Origin: an uncultured Bradyrhizobium sp.
GTDB taxonomy: Bacteria; Pseudomonadota; Alphaproteobacteria; Rhizobiales; Xanthobacteraceae
NCBI RefSeq assembly: GCF_947648125.1
Contig: NZ_CANSMR010000019.1
Location: 85,454 to 149,453 of the forward strand
Direction of reading: 5' to 3'
DNA length: 64,000 nucleotides
Shown here: positions 16,605-25,176 of the stretch, piece after piece
Position numbering within the stretch: the first letter of the stretch is position 1
Layout: each line of letters begins with the position of its first letter
Position numbers and translations under genes: made by a program
Notes under the pieces: model-generated
The model's input: only the letters and a program-made list of their open reading frames with translations
Database searches by the model: none
Told to the model about the DNA's origin: nothing

Positions 16605-16732
16605 AAGCATCCCGGGACCGATAGCCAGGTCCAGCGCATCAACCGCACGATCAAGGAAGCGACTGTCCAACGCTACCATTACGATCGACACGATCAGCTC
16701 GAAGCACGCCGTACGAATACATCTGCAAATGC
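16605..16732 (+). mobile_element. IS481-family transposase 3' remnant
   Basis: The plus strand reads KHPGTDSQVQRINRTIKEAT then VQRYHYDRHDQL, the tail of the DDE domain of IS481-type transposases (compare the NGQVERMNRTIKEATVKRYH consensus, from memory). After a deletion and frame change it continues PYEYICKCR, the usual C-terminal motif. No start, no inverted repeats and no second end are seen. Confidence 0.7.
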
Positions 16733-16945
16733 AGGACTTCCCGCAAATGCGATCGCATTTGGCGCGACGCCGGTGAGGACCAGCTTGCAGGGCAGCATGT
16801 CCGCGCCCCTGGAGTTGAAAACAATCAGTGATGGAACGACCTGGGATTTGGTGGCCCCGATCGTCTTTGTGTCTTGGGCCCAGGCCATGTTTGTGACCGT
16901 CAGCGCACCGAGAAGAGCAACCGCACGCATCGTATTCGACAGCAT
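16694..16945 (-). pseudogene. truncated paralogue of the exported protein at 20979
   Basis: 83 residues from the ATG at 16945. Signal peptide (VALLGALTVTNMAWAQD), then KTIGATKSQVVPSLIVFNSRGA and LVLTGVAPNAIAFAG, which parallels KTIGTPSAAAKPEVVPSLIVL, NSRGA and LIGVTPNSIIFAD of the 216-residue protein. After ~70 residues the frame runs into antisense transposase sequence (FADVFVRRASS) and stops. An IS481 insertion followed by deletion most likely removed the rest. Confidence 0.65.
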
Positions 16946-16999
16946 GATTGGCCCCAGAATCGGAGAGACTACCTGGGCCCAGGCATGATGGGAGCGAAT

Positions 17000-17026
17000 G
17001 GAGGCCGGCCGAATTGGCCGGCCTCC
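17000..17026 (-). terminator. terminator hairpin of the outer-membrane barrel gene
   Basis: Perfect 11-bp stem GGAGGCCGGCC / GGCCGGCCTCC with a 5-base loop, starting 8 bases past the stop of the leftward barrel gene. No T-run follows. Confidence 0.65.
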
Positions 17027-17034
17027 TCTCTTCA

Positions 17035-17781
17035 TCAGTAACCGAACTTGTAGTTGACGCGGAGCGCGAGCAGGTTCGCATCCGTCTTGGTGTTGCTGGT
17101 GATCGACGCGATGGGGCCCAATGACGGCGTCAGGAAGGTGTTGCTCTCGTTCACCCTCCACAGATAGTCGTACTCGATGCCGGCCGTCCAATTCGGAGAG
17201 AAGCCGTACTCGAAGCCGACACCCACGACCCCACCCCAGCGGGTCCGATTCGCAAAAGCAAGGCCCGTGCCGGTCACGTTGTTGATGAGGGCAAAATTCT
17301 GGCTACCAACCGCGGCGCCGCCCTTAACATAGAACAGAGCCTCGTTGGCCGCGTAGCCGATTTGACCCGTAAAGAGGCCCAAGCCGTTAAGGGTCGACTT
17401 GTAGGTGTTGGCCGGGTTCTGCAAGCTGGCGTGCGAGTTGCGGATGTTGGCCCAGTCGCCCTGCGCTTCCAGGCCGTACACCAATTGTCCAGCCTGCCAG
17501 CGATAGCCAAACTGACCACCGATGATGCCGCCGCCTTTACTGTTGCAACCTTCCGCAAACACACCGCCAATACCGTTGATCGCGGTGATATCGATACACT
17601 GGTTGCTCCAGCCATATCCGCCGTTCGCGCCGAGATAGAAGCCGGACCAGTTGTACATCATCGGCGCCGCGATCGGGGCCGCCTTGTAGGTGGGCCGCGG
17701 CGGAAGGTCAGCGGCCTTTGCAATACCGGTGAACGAAACGGACATCACCGCCGCTGCGGCAAGTAAGCTAATCTTTTTCAT
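17035..17781 (-). CDS. OMP25/31-like outer-membrane beta-barrel protein
   Basis: 248 residues from the ATG at 17781 (GAGG nine bases upstream); an ATG five codons earlier is less likely. Signal peptide KKISLLAAAAVMSVSFTGIA ending KAADLP, a Pro-rich linker, then an eight-stranded barrel pattern: YNWSGFYLGANGGYGW near the front, GGIIGGQFGYRWQ, LVYGLEAQGDWANI, FYVKGGAAVG, and the terminal strand LALRVNYKFGY. Such porin-like proteins are abundant in Bradyrhizobiaceae outer membranes. A second member lies at 19611. It is a single gene with its own hairpin terminator. Confidence 0.88.
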   Translation of the reverse strand: MKKISLLAAAAVMSVSFTGIAKAADLPPRPTYKAAPIAAPMMYNWSGFYLGANGGYGWSNQCIDITAINGIGGVFAEGCNSKGGGIIGGQFGYRWQAGQLVYGLEAQGDWANIRNSHASLQNPANTYKSTLNGLGLFTGQIGYAANEALFYVKGGAAVGSQNFALINNVTGTGLAFANRTRWGGVVGVGFEYGFSPNWTAGIEYDYLWRVNESNTFLTPSLGPIASITSNTKTDANLLALRVNYKFGY

Positions 17782-17909
17782 CGTTGTAAGCCTCATCGAA
17801 TGTGGAGAGCACTCAAGCCAAGTGCCATCGACTCCGGCTCAGCTGGTATGCAGAAACTGTCACTGCCAACCATTTCACTGCGGTGTTGCAACAAAACACC
17901 ACTGCAAGC

Positions 17910-18869
17910 TTACGGCGAATTGCCGGACTCCAATGCGCGAAACCGACGATGTGTCTCGGATGGCAACTCGCCGAACAGCGATCTGTAGTGGCCGGCAAAC
18001 CTGCCGAACTCGGTGACGCCGTGGGCCGCCAGAATATCGGCGAGTCTGACGGATGCATCACTCTCGCGACGGATATCATGATAAGCTAGGTTCAACTGCC
18101 GCAGCTTCAGATAATACTTTGGCGAGAAGCCGAGATAACGCTCGAAAGCGCGCAGCAAGGTTCGGTACTCCGCCTTGGTAGCTTTCACGATATCCTTGAT
18201 ATGGACGATGCTTTCCGACTTTGCCCGCACGAATTCGAGCGCCTCCAGAACGATTCGCTCGGACGAGAGGGTGTACTTGTTGGGCAGGAGAGCTTCGCTC
18301 AGGCGATTGTCCCAGACGTAAGCCAACCTATCCATCAAGGCGCGCTCCGTCTCCCGGGCCATCATGGGTTGATCGGCGGCAGCGGAATCGGCGATGGAGC
18401 ACAGGGCCCGCTTCGATGCTTCGACCAATCCCGATGCGATCGGTACTGGCAATCGGGCGAGATGCTTGGTGGTGTTCGGCGATTCCCGACTTGCGGCTAC
18501 GGGAAGGATCTTCCTCGCGACGTCCCCATCACCCGGCAGCGACCATGCTATCCACTCGACGTGACCGAAACGAACAAAGGTAAATTGACAGTCCGGGGGC
18601 ATAATGACCAGGTCCGACACTTGGCATGGCACGCCGTCGAGCAGGACGCGATCGTCGAAGTTGGACGACTGGATGATCACCGTGGTCAAATTCGGATCAG
18701 TGATACCATGGGTGATCCCCGGGCCGCCGTCGGCGCCAAACTGAAGGATCGCTCGATTCAAGGAGAGGCTCTCCACCCCCCATCGGTGGGAGGACGGGGC
18801 GGATTTCAGAAATGTTACCCTCGCGCCCTGAATGGCGTCGGCGTATTTTCCGAAATCGTCCAAATCCAA
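17910..18869 (-). CDS. AraC-family transcriptional regulator
   Basis: 319 residues from a TTG at 18869 with GGCGGG close upstream. The N-terminal ~200 residues are an effector/dimerisation domain of the AraC-binding type 'GxG...LDGVPCQVSDLVIMPPDCQF'. The C-terminal double HTH covers ~215-310 (HIKDIVKATKAEYRTLLRAF, LGFSPKYYLKLRQLNLAYHD, HGVTEFGRFAGHYRSLFGEL). The target is unknown; the neighbouring barrel and HdeA/B genes are candidates by position. A short GGTGTT/AACACC hairpin follows the stop at 17882-17900. Confidence 0.87.
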   Translation of the reverse strand: MDLDDFGKYADAIQGARVTFLKSAPSSHRWGVESLSLNRAILQFGADGGPGITHGITDPNLTTVIIQSSNFDDRVLLDGVPCQVSDLVIMPPDCQFTFVRFGHVEWIAWSLPGDGDVARKILPVAASRESPNTTKHLARLPVPIASGLVEASKRALCSIADSAAADQPMMARETERALMDRLAYVWDNRLSEALLPNKYTLSSERIVLEALEFVRAKSESIVHIKDIVKATKAEYRTLLRAFERYLGFSPKYYLKLRQLNLAYHDIRRESDASVRLADILAAHGVTEFGRFAGHYRSLFGELPSETHRRFRALESGNSP

Positions 18870-18984
18870 GATCCCGCCCAGTCAGAGCGGCAGCACGCGT
18901 GAAGCGGAAGGGAGGCTGTGCGGTTTCGGCAAGGCCGCACAAGCGGATCGGTCTGCAGCCGCCACCGACGCCGTCCCAGACGAT

Positions 18985-19338
18985 CTACTTCATCTGGATG
19001 CCCAGCAGCTCCCGCTCCGCTTTGAACACAACAGCAATGGCATCGATGATGCGCTTGTCGGGATTGGCCTTGCAGTAGACGATGACTTCGTGCTCCGCGA
19101 CCTTGCCCTTGCGCAGGTCGAGGAAATGCTTCTTGGCAAGGCCGTTGTACCATCCGCTGTACCAAGCCGTCAGCGCATCGGCATCTTCCTGGTAAGTCCC
19201 TGCGAGTTGCGCGCAGGTCAGCTTCTGGACGTCGATGAATCCGTTCGCATCGACATAGGACGACAGCGGCACCTGGGCCTTGGCTGAAGCCATGCTGGCA
19301 ACAAGCAGAGTGGCGGAAAGCAGCAGTTTCGAACGCAT
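18985..19338 (-). CDS. HdeA/HdeB-family periplasmic protein
   Basis: 117 residues with a signal peptide (KLLLSATLLVASMASAKAQ). The mature domain carries the two conserved cysteines Cys42 (LTCAQLAG) and Cys89 (VIVYCKANPD) expected to form the HdeA/B disulfide, with a WYSGWYNGLA helix between them. In E. coli HdeA/B are acid-activated periplasmic chaperones; by analogy this may protect exported proteins at low pH. AGAGG precedes the ATG. A truncated copy lies at 13795-14079. Confidence 0.85.
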   Translation of the reverse strand: MRSKLLLSATLLVASMASAKAQVPLSSYVDANGFIDVQKLTCAQLAGTYQEDADALTAWYSGWYNGLAKKHFLDLRKGKVAEHEVIVYCKANPDKRIIDAIAVVFKAERELLGIQMK

Positions 19339-19610
19339 TGGGGAACCTCTTGGAATAAAATCGAATGTGGAGAGATTTCAGACGATCCGGCTTTCAGAAT
19401 CCGGTCGCCTTCGCGGACAACCGGCATACGAGCTGAGACCATCGGCTCGGATGCGCTATCAGGCTTAGTGCAACGCAACTAGATGGAACGAAGCAGTGCA
19501 TCGTGCAGTCCGGTGGGTGAGGGGCGGCGCATATACATACGTCCATAGGCATCGACCGCCTGGACACATGCGGGCGCGATAGCAACGCCGCTCCCGCGGC
19601 CAAACTCTGT

Positions 19611-20327
19611 TCAGAACCGATAGTTGATGCCGCCACGCAGGATATTCAATCGATCCGAGCTGACCCCGGTGCCGGCGACTTTCGTGTAGAGATACTCGGC
19701 CTTCACGGACCAGTTCGGCGTGAAGCCATATTCCACGCCGAGACCTGCGCTGATGCCGGGCCGCCAGGAAGAACCCGAACAAGGCAGAACGCCGAGCGTA
19801 CCGCAGGGTACGCCGGCGACGGTCGACGCGCTGGCGGTTGACTTGACGAGGGCTGCGCCGCCGGTGGTGTAGAGTAACACGTTGTTCATGGCGACGCCGA
19901 TGCGCGCTCTCACCGTTGTCAGCGCGTCGATACTTGTCGAGGTGTTCAGCGTGACACCGTTCCCGATGCCGAAAATGCTGGGCGTTACGACGGACGAGCC
20001 CTTGATGTTGGCCCAGTCCAGATCACCTTCCAGGCCGAGCACGACATATCCCTGCTGAATCTGCCCGCCAAACGTACCGCCGATCATGCCGCCAGTAATG
20101 TCGAAACCTGCACGATCGAACCTGTTGGAGAACAGCACCAGCGGGTCCTGGTTGCCCCATCCATATCCACCATTGCCGCCTACGTAGAATCCCGTCCAGT
20201 TATAGACGGCGGCAACCGGAGCCGGGGCCTTGTAGGCGGGCGCCGCCGGCAAGTCTGCCGCAGCTGCGTAGCCGCCCATCATCCCTGAAGCTGCGATCGC
20301 AACTGCAACCCTTCCAATCTTGTTCAT
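19611..20327 (-). CDS. OMP25/31-like outer-membrane beta-barrel protein
   Basis: 238 residues. Signal peptide up to AAAADLP, then VYNWTGFYVGGNGGYGWGNQ, a glycine-rich barrel with GGMIGGTFGGQIQQG, LGLEGDLDWANIKGS and the last strand LNILRGGINYRF ending in aromatic Phe. It is a second member of the family at 17035. Cysteines in VPCGTLGVLPCSG probably form a disulfide in an extracellular loop. The 270 bp after its stop contain no supported gene. Confidence 0.88.
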   Translation of the reverse strand: MNKIGRVAVAIAASGMMGGYAAAADLPAAPAYKAPAPVAAVYNWTGFYVGGNGGYGWGNQDPLVLFSNRFDRAGFDITGGMIGGTFGGQIQQGYVVLGLEGDLDWANIKGSSVVTPSIFGIGNGVTLNTSTSIDALTTVRARIGVAMNNVLLYTTGGAALVKSTASASTVAGVPCGTLGVLPCSGSSWRPGISAGLGVEYGFTPNWSVKAEYLYTKVAGTGVSSDRLNILRGGINYRF

Positions 20328-20391
20328 TGCCGCACCTCATTGATTGAAGAAATTCATGCGGCATCAAATCGCATCGAAGGCGCGCAACCTG

Positions 20392-20403
20392 CTATGCAGA
20401 ATC
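20392..20403 (+). repeat. terminal motif, left orientation
   Basis: CTATGCAGAATC followed by TGACG, 11 of 12 positions of the consensus. With the right-oriented copy at 20878 it would enclose 498 bp. Confidence 0.45.
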
Positions 20404-20694
20404 TGACGCTTGCTTTCAATTTTTCTGACTGTGGCTTGGTTGCTGCAGCCGAGGCATCGGCACCATCCATGTTGACCGCAAGTCCACCTTTGCGAACGGC
20501 CTTGAGCGTCGAGCGAGCGAGTTCACGAACATGCAAACTCTGACAACTCGGTGAGGTTGACTCGGCCGAAGAACGCACAGCGCGAACGTCACGGCGTCCG
20601 GCGAGTTCTCGGATCGATTTGCCTTTTGCAAGTCAAAACCGCCTAGCGTTCCGTCCAAACGTGGTCGAGCTCGTCTCGGCTCGAGGTAAGCACT

Positions 20695-20880
20695 TCACCG
20701 GCGGCCCATTAAAGTTGGGTTGAATGTCTTCCGGAATCGCCACGGCACCGAGGCCTTCGATTTTTTGTTTTGAGGATAGTCACCGATGATGGCTTCGAGG
20801 GTTTCGACGACATAGGTGACGGGGTTGACGTCCTTGAGCTTGCAGGTCGCGACGAGGCGAAATTTCGGGCGCTGCTCGTT
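20695..20880 (-). mobile_element. IS66-family transposase C-terminal remnant
   Basis: The minus strand reads FRLVATCKLKDVNPVTYVVE, TLEAIIGDYPQNK, VPWRFRKT and a TGA at 20695. TCKLxxVxPxxYLxxTLxxI...PW is the end of IS66 TnpC proteins. Nothing of the upstream transposase or of TnpA/TnpB remains; the fragment begins exactly at a GTTTTTGCATAG terminal motif. Confidence 0.6.
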
Positions 20881-20889
20881 TTTGCATAG
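20878..20889 (-). repeat. terminal motif, right orientation
   Basis: GTTTTTGCATAG, 11 of 12 positions of GATTTTGCATAG. It borders the 5' side of the IS66 fragment. Confidence 0.4.
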
Positions 20890-20978
20890 TCAATGATGCA
20901 TCGCGGCTTCATGGTTGCCAACGTGCGTGACTGTCCCTGCGAGCGGGAGTCACCGTGTTGCGAACATGAGAGGCAGAC

Positions 20979-21629
20979 ATGAGGTGCGCAAAGTGGGTTC
21001 AAATTGCGGGGTTGCTGGCAGTGACGGCGGTGATGGGCGAGGCGGGAACAGCCATCGCACAGACTGCTCCGGCGCCGTCATCCATGAAGACGATCGGGAC
21101 ACCTTCCGCCGCGGCCAAGCCCGAGGTCGTACCCTCGTTGATCGTTCTCAATTCTCGCGGGGCGACGCTTCAGGGGGATGTGCTGACGCTGATCGGCGTT
21201 ACGCCCAATTCCATCATATTCGCTGACCGACCGGTGCGCGCCGCCGGCCACGAGCTTACCGCAAACCTCATCGCGGATTGGGGCGCGAGCACGCCCGGCA
21301 ACGACAGCTTCGTCAAGGATCCGCCGAACGCTACCGTGTCCGTCTTGAGCAAGGACGGTTCGGTGAAGGATGCCGTGGTCGTGCTGAAGAATCCGAAGCT
21401 CGATGGCGACAAGCTGACCTTCAATGTTCAAACCCTTGAAGGCGACCTCAACGGTGGCGACGGGCCGGCCTCGATCTTCATCGACATTTTCGGAGTCTGG
21501 CGCCGCGCCGCCTTCCGCGGTGCGATGTACGCCGGCGCCGCCGCGGCAGTCGGAGCGGCCGCGTACGCGGCACCCTACGGTTACGGCCGTCCGGCCTGCG
21601 GCTATTACCCCTATCCCCCCTGCTACTGA
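20979..21629 (+). CDS. exported protein of unknown function with Tyr/Pro-rich tail
   Basis: 216 residues; GAGAGGC precedes the ATG. A signal peptide (IAGLLAVTAVMGEAGTAIAQ) is followed by a domain with VVPSLIVLNSRGA, LIGVTPNSIIFADRPVRAAG, NATVSVLSKDGSVKDAVVVL and a hydrophobic Gly/Ala helix near 190, ending in YGYGRPACGYYPYPPCY. No family I can name. A truncated paralogue is found at 16694. It lies 11 bp before the DUF1254 gene, so the two may form an operon. Confidence 0.7.
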   Translation: MRCAKWVQIAGLLAVTAVMGEAGTAIAQTAPAPSSMKTIGTPSAAAKPEVVPSLIVLNSRGATLQGDVLTLIGVTPNSIIFADRPVRAAGHELTANLIADWGASTPGNDSFVKDPPNATVSVLSKDGSVKDAVVVLKNPKLDGDKLTFNVQTLEGDLNGGDGPASIFIDIFGVWRRAAFRGAMYAGAAAAVGAAAYAAPYGYGRPACGYYPYPPCY

Positions 21630-21640
21630 GGAGACCTGTC

Positions 21641-23074
21641 ATGAACATCACCCGTCGCAATTTAACGATTGGCGGTATGAGCCTGCTTGCGGGCGCCTCG
21701 ATGAGCACCTTGAGCCGCGCCGAACTGGGTGAATTTCTCGGTATCGGAGAAGGACTCGAAGATTTCTGGCTAGCCACCGACGCGTATGTCTTCGGCTATC
21801 CGCTGGTGACCATGGAGATGACGCGCAGGGTCGTTACCAATGTCGCAAGCGTTCATGGCACCCGCGGGCCGATGGGCCACATCATCAAGCTGCGGGAATA
21901 TCCGAACGCGTCCTATCGGGACGTGACGGCGCCGAACGCCGACACGCTTTACACGACTGCGTTTTTCGACGTCGGCAAGGAGCCCTGGGTGCTCAGCATC
22001 CCCGATATGAAAGACCGTTACGCGCTCTTTCCGATGCTGGACGGCTGGACCTCTGTGTTTCAGGTCCCGGGCAAACGTACCACCGGGACCGGCGCGCAGA
22101 CCTATGCGATCACTGGACCGGGATGGAAGGGCGAATTGCCGGCCGGAGTTAAGGAGTACAACTCTCCCACCAACATCGTATGGCTGCTTGGCCGCATCTA
22201 CTGCACCGGAACTCCGGAGGACTATGCCGAGGTTCACAAGTTGCAGGACGAATTCAAGTTGGTGCCGCTGAGCTCGTACGGAAAATCCTACACACCGCCG
22301 ACCGGCACGGTCGATCCCTCGATCGATATGAAAACGGCAGTACGCGAGCAGGTCAACCGCATGGATGCGGTGGCCTATTTCACCCTGCTTTGCAAACTCA
22401 TGAAAGACAATCCGCCGATGGCTGCGGACGCGCCTCAGCTCGCCAAGTTCGCCAGGATCGGCATCGTCCCGGGCCAGGACTTCGATCCGAGCAAGCTCAA
22501 AGCGGACTTCCTCAAGCGCGTGCCCGAGGTCGCCGTCGACCGGATCATGATCCAGTTCAAGGTCAATAAAGACGTCAGGGATGAGAACGGCTGGATCTTC
22601 ACGACCAAGACAGGCATCTATGGCACCGACTATCTCATGCGGGCGCTCATCACCGCCATCGGACTCGGCGCCAACCGGCCTCAGGACGCCGTCTATCCGA
22701 CCTCTCAGAAGGACGCAGAAGGTCGAAAGTACAACGGCGCGAACAAATACGTGATGCGATTCGCGAAGGGACATTTGCCGCCGGCGCTCGGCTTCTGGTC
22801 GCTGACGATGTACGACAGCGGCTATTTCTTCGTGAACAATCCGCTCAATCGCTATTCGATCAGTGCTCGGCAGGATTTGAAATCCAATCCGGATGGATCG
22901 ACTGATCTGTACATCCAGAAGGACTCGCCGGGCAAAGACAAGGAATCCAACTGGCTTCCGGCGCCGGCGGGAGATTTCATCCTGATGCTGCGCCTTTATT
23001 GGCCAAGCGAGAAAGACCCGTCGATCATCAACGGATCGTGGAAGCTGCCGCCGGTAACGAAAGTCACCGCCTAA
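21641..23074 (+). CDS. DUF1254/DUF1214 domain exported protein
   Basis: 477 residues. The N-terminus has a twin-arginine-like RRNLTIGGMSLLAGA signal. DUF1254 covers ~40-180 (DAYVFGYPLVTMEMTRRV, NADTLYTTAFFDVGKEPWVL) and DUF1214 the C-terminal third (LGFWSLTMYDSGYFFVNNP, NRYSISARQDL, LYIQKDSPG, WLPAPAGDFILMLRLYWP). GAGGAG precedes the ATG. Proteins of this pair are widespread in soil bacteria; their biochemical role is unclear. It forms a probable operon with the NTF2-like gene 29 bp downstream. Confidence 0.88.
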   Translation: MNITRRNLTIGGMSLLAGASMSTLSRAELGEFLGIGEGLEDFWLATDAYVFGYPLVTMEMTRRVVTNVASVHGTRGPMGHIIKLREYPNASYRDVTAPNADTLYTTAFFDVGKEPWVLSIPDMKDRYALFPMLDGWTSVFQVPGKRTTGTGAQTYAITGPGWKGELPAGVKEYNSPTNIVWLLGRIYCTGTPEDYAEVHKLQDEFKLVPLSSYGKSYTPPTGTVDPSIDMKTAVREQVNRMDAVAYFTLLCKLMKDNPPMAADAPQLAKFARIGIVPGQDFDPSKLKADFLKRVPEVAVDRIMIQFKVNKDVRDENGWIFTTKTGIYGTDYLMRALITAIGLGANRPQDAVYPTSQKDAEGRKYNGANKYVMRFAKGHLPPALGFWSLTMYDSGYFFVNNPLNRYSISARQDLKSNPDGSTDLYIQKDSPGKDKESNWLPAPAGDFILMLRLYWPSEKDPSIINGSWKLPPVTKVTA

Positions 23075-23103
23075 CCGCCAAACCGGCAGATGAGGAGAGA
23101 GCA

Positions 23104-23790
23104 ATGGCCAAGTATGACATCACAAAGCTTAACGTTGCGATTGACCGGCTGCTTGCGGTGACCCAGAACCCGCGGCATCGGTTCATGCTGCAAGCTTACA
23201 GCCGACACCGATATCTGGAGGTAGCCGGACGCTACGAAGAGATTTTTGCGCCGGAGATGATGTCGGAACACCCGGTCTATCATGTTCATGCCGATGATAC
23301 GAACGCGAAGCTTGAAGGCCAGGATGCAGTCAAGAGCCTCTACCGGATGTGGGCGCAAACCAACCAGTCAATCTTCTACACCGAGAACGAGCAGGTCGCG
23401 GTCGCGGACAATTTCATCGCGTCTGTGACGGTGGTCCACCAGCAAGTAGCCGGCCGATCTCTGCTGGCGAACAAGGTGATGTCGCACCTGCCCGGCTTTC
23501 TTTCCGAAGCGATCCTGAAACGAGTTCTCGCCGCGAAGAGCTTCAAGGCGGACGAGAACTCCATGTATCTCTACACAAATGTCATTCAGATGATCTGGCC
23601 CTATGACGATCGAGGACGGCTCGTCGGCGAAGATGTCTGGGAGCCCGATCCGGACAAGGCGGTGATCGTCAAGCTGGACCCGGCCGACGTGGTGACCACG
23701 GAGCAGGCCGGCAAGGCGCTCGCGCCCTTGATCAAGCCGCTTCCGTCTTTTGACGAGGAGGTACTTGGCTCGGCGCGAAGGTCCGCTTGA
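23104..23790 (+). CDS. NTF2/SnoaL-like fold protein
   Basis: 228 residues from the ATG at 23104, which has GAGGAGAG upstream; the open frame extends further left inside the DUF1254 gene but without support. The pattern RHRYLEVAGRYEEIFAPEMM, HPVYHVHADDTNAKLEGQDA and VKSLYRMWAQ fits a SnoaL-like (NTF2) alpha+beta barrel, with a longer C-terminal extension than usual. An enzymatic role (isomerase/cyclase-like) is possible but no catalytic residues can be assigned. No signal peptide. Confidence 0.7.
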   Translation: MAKYDITKLNVAIDRLLAVTQNPRHRFMLQAYSRHRYLEVAGRYEEIFAPEMMSEHPVYHVHADDTNAKLEGQDAVKSLYRMWAQTNQSIFYTENEQVAVADNFIASVTVVHQQVAGRSLLANKVMSHLPGFLSEAILKRVLAAKSFKADENSMYLYTNVIQMIWPYDDRGRLVGEDVWEPDPDKAVIVKLDPADVVTTEQAGKALAPLIKPLPSFDEEVLGSARRSA

Positions 23791-23927
23791 TGGTCATGGG
23801 CCACTGGATCTCTGGGCCGGCTAGCGAACTGGTTGCCGTCCCGCAGGGCTGGTTCAATATGACCATGAACCTCGACGGCCCGAAGTTGGATGCGTTGGTG
23901 GGAAGTCGAGTCCGCCGTCGTGCGTGA
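23790..23927 (+). CDS. possible 45-residue protein, translationally coupled
   Basis: An ATG overlaps the stop of the preceding gene (TGATG) and opens 45 codons (MVMGHWISGPASELVAVPQG...). The sequence looks like coding DNA but matches nothing I know. It may be a small protein or the eroded start of a lost gene. Confidence 0.3.
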   Translation: MVMGHWISGPASELVAVPQGWFNMTMNLDGPKLDALVGSRVRRRA

Positions 23928-24054
23928 AGACGCTGCGAACCCTGTCGGCTGAATGAAGTTGCTTGAAGCGCCGATTCAAAACATCGGCGCTTCGCTTCCG
24001 AGCTCGAGCGCTCAGAGTTGGCGCCGGGACTTACCGATTTTGCTCCGACTGCCA

Positions 24055-25176
24055 CTATTCTCGACCAATTTGCTCGTCAATGAACGCTAGGCTCGGGTAA
24101 TCGAGATACCCCGCATCCGAACCACCATAGATCCCAACTGCCTGTAGCGAGTTGTATGGACCGCCAGCTCGTATCCGCGCCGGGAGGTCCGGGTTGGCGA
24201 GAAAGAGGCGGCCGAACGCGACTGCGTCCGCCTCGCCGGTATTGACGATGTCGGCTGCACGCTCGGGCGTGATGCCGGCATTGACGATCAGAGGCCCGCG
24301 ATAATGTTCGCGGAATATCGCGAGCATTCGCTCGTAGTCAGACGCTCCGGTCCACGCGTTGGTGTCTGCAAGGTGCAGATAGGCAAGCCCCGCGGTCTGT
24401 AACCAGGGCGCGAGCCGTCCATAGGTGTCTTCCGGCATCGGATCCCGCGTGCTGTTGTAATCGGCAAAAGGCGACAGCCGCAGTCCGATCTGCGATCGCG
24501 GCATGACATCGGAAATCGCCGCAACTATCTCAAGAAGCAATCTGGAGCGCGCTTCGATGCTTCCGCCATAGTCATCGGTTCGCAGATTGATCGTCGGTGA
24601 GAGAAACTGGTGAACCAGATAGCCGTTGGCGCCGTGAATCTCGACACCGTCAAAGCCGGCGCGAACGGCGTTGGCGGCCGCCCTTCGAAATTCGTTCACG
24701 ACGGTCTCAATCTCCACCTTGGTCATCGCACGTGACGACGTGGCTGCGACGCGCACATAGGCACCGTTGGCGAGCAGCGCCCATACCTGAAGCCGTTCCA
24801 GATCGTCATTCACGCCCGATGGTGACAGCGGCTGCCTGTTGGACAACAGACCGCGCGCGCTCGCGCGGCCGGCATGCCAGAGCTGCGCGACAATCCGGCC
24901 CCCTTGCTTGTGGGTCCGCTCGACGACCGCTTTCCAGCCCTCGGTCTGCTCGTCGGTCCACAGGCCGGGCGTTCGATCAAAGGCGTTGGACATCGGTCCA
25001 ACGTTGATGCCTTCGCTGATAATCAGGCCGGCGCCGGCGCGCGCCGCGTAATATTCGCCAGCGGAACCATTGATGACACCATGTTCGTCGGCGCGCGAAC
25101 GCGTCATCGGCGCCATGACGATCCTGTTCGGGAGACTGAGGTCGCCGAGCGCTGCGGGACGAAAGAGACCTGCCAT
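24055..25176 (-). CDS. Old Yellow Enzyme-type alkene reductase
   Basis: 373 residues from the ATG at 25176 (GAAGG upstream); the longer frame from a TTG at 25206 is not needed. FMN-binding TIM barrel of the OYE family: LPNRIVMAPMTRSRA at the N-terminus, QLWHAGRAS, HGANGYLVHQFLSP with the catalytic His/Asn pair, NLRTDDYGGSIEARSRLLLE, GLRLSPFADYN, and VAFGRLFLANPDLPAR near the end. It reduces activated C=C bonds (enones, maleimides, nitrate esters) with NAD(P)H. Close to NemA in architecture. It is a lone gene; the region upstream is empty. Confidence 0.9.
   Translation of the reverse strand: MAGLFRPAALGDLSLPNRIVMAPMTRSRADEHGVINGSAGEYYAARAGAGLIISEGINVGPMSNAFDRTPGLWTDEQTEGWKAVVERTHKQGGRIVAQLWHAGRASARGLLSNRQPLSPSGVNDDLERLQVWALLANGAYVRVAATSSRAMTKVEIETVVNEFRRAAANAVRAGFDGVEIHGANGYLVHQFLSPTINLRTDDYGGSIEARSRLLLEIVAAISDVMPRSQIGLRLSPFADYNSTRDPMPEDTYGRLAPWLQTAGLAYLHLADTNAWTGASDYERMLAIFREHYRGPLIVNAGITPERAADIVNTGEADAVAFGRLFLANPDLPARIRAGGPYNSLQAVGIYGGSDAGYLDYPSLAFIDEQIGRE

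Larger units (their letters stand above)
20328..20978. other. intergenic region with repeat ends and an IS66 scrap
   Basis: 651 bp between divergent genes. It contains a left terminal motif (20392), an IS66-type transposase tail (20695-20880) and a right terminal motif (20878). Besides these only promoter-type sequence is expected; no gene is supported. Confidence 0.5.

Noticed and set aside
21770-23104. 444-codon minus-strand frame
   Set aside because: It is antisense to the DUF1254/DUF1214 gene and has no recognisable domains.
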